From an uncultured Selenomonadales bacterium (GTDB lineage Bacteria > Bacillota > Negativicutes > Selenomonadales > Selenomonadaceae), in assembly GCA_947165145.1 (NCBI GenBank), contig CAMUZG010000001.1, forward strand, positions 57,145-121,144: DNA of 64,000 nucleotides, read 5' to 3'. Made by a program: the position numbers and the translations under genes. Shown here in pieces: positions 63,921 to 64,000 of this stretch (position 1 is its first letter; each line of letters opens with the position of its first letter). The notes under the pieces are model-generated. The model saw only the letters and a list, made by a program, of their open reading frames with translations. It did not search any database and was not told the origin of the DNA.

Positions 63921-63961
63921 TAACCTAAATTCAGTCGAAATGAATTGAGGTTAGGTATAAT
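63921..63961 (+). promoter_or_regulatory. 13-bp inverted repeat next to a TATAAT box
   Basis: taacctaaattcagtcgaaatgaattgaggtta then ggTATAATac. Confidence 0.4.
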
Positions 63962-64000
63962 ACAAAGATTACACCATAATGCACATTCAGTTTTTCTGAT

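Overview
The window is a contiguous, densely coding bacterial chromosome segment. Gene content suggests a diderm Firmicute (Negativicutes-like), but that is inference. Core content on the - strand (about 33-54 kb) is an almost complete str/S10/spc/alpha ribosomal superoperon: rpsL-rpsG-fusA-tuf, rpsJ to rplF, rplR to secY, adk, infA, rpmJ, rpsM, rpsK, rpsD, rpoA, rplQ. Left of it are pheST, zapA, a flgF/G-like gene, glnQ, a 12.7-kb gene for a 4220-aa repeat-rich RTX-like protein, gatCA split by an exported acetolactate decarboxylase, mreBCD, galE, a phosphatase, murI, a GGDEF protein and ahcY. Right of it are an Orn/Lys/Arg decarboxylase, a solitary N6-adenine-type methyltransferase, a YoeB-like toxin-antitoxin pair, a two-module AAA+ protein and livHM. 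The most unusual signals are: (1) a family of short heptanucleotide-iterated intergenic elements (GGAATTW/AATTCCW, with GGGACTW, GGTTTTA and CTGAMAG variants), at least 12 copies, several as ~80-bp inverted-repeat units with a similar centre, placed directly after stop codons inside essential ribosomal operons; (2) a four-helix-bundle (S23/Avd-like) gene between secY and adk flanked by these elements, one of which has become the N-terminal coding sequence of adk; (3) a 41-bp palindrome-containing element present both in an in-frame 51-codon duplication in murI and at the fusA stop codon; (4) lineage-specific insertions in PheT, RpoA and L16; (5) a long leader with a cluster of predicted hairpins upstream of the giant protein gene. 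All calls are from reading sequence and translations; no database searches were run.
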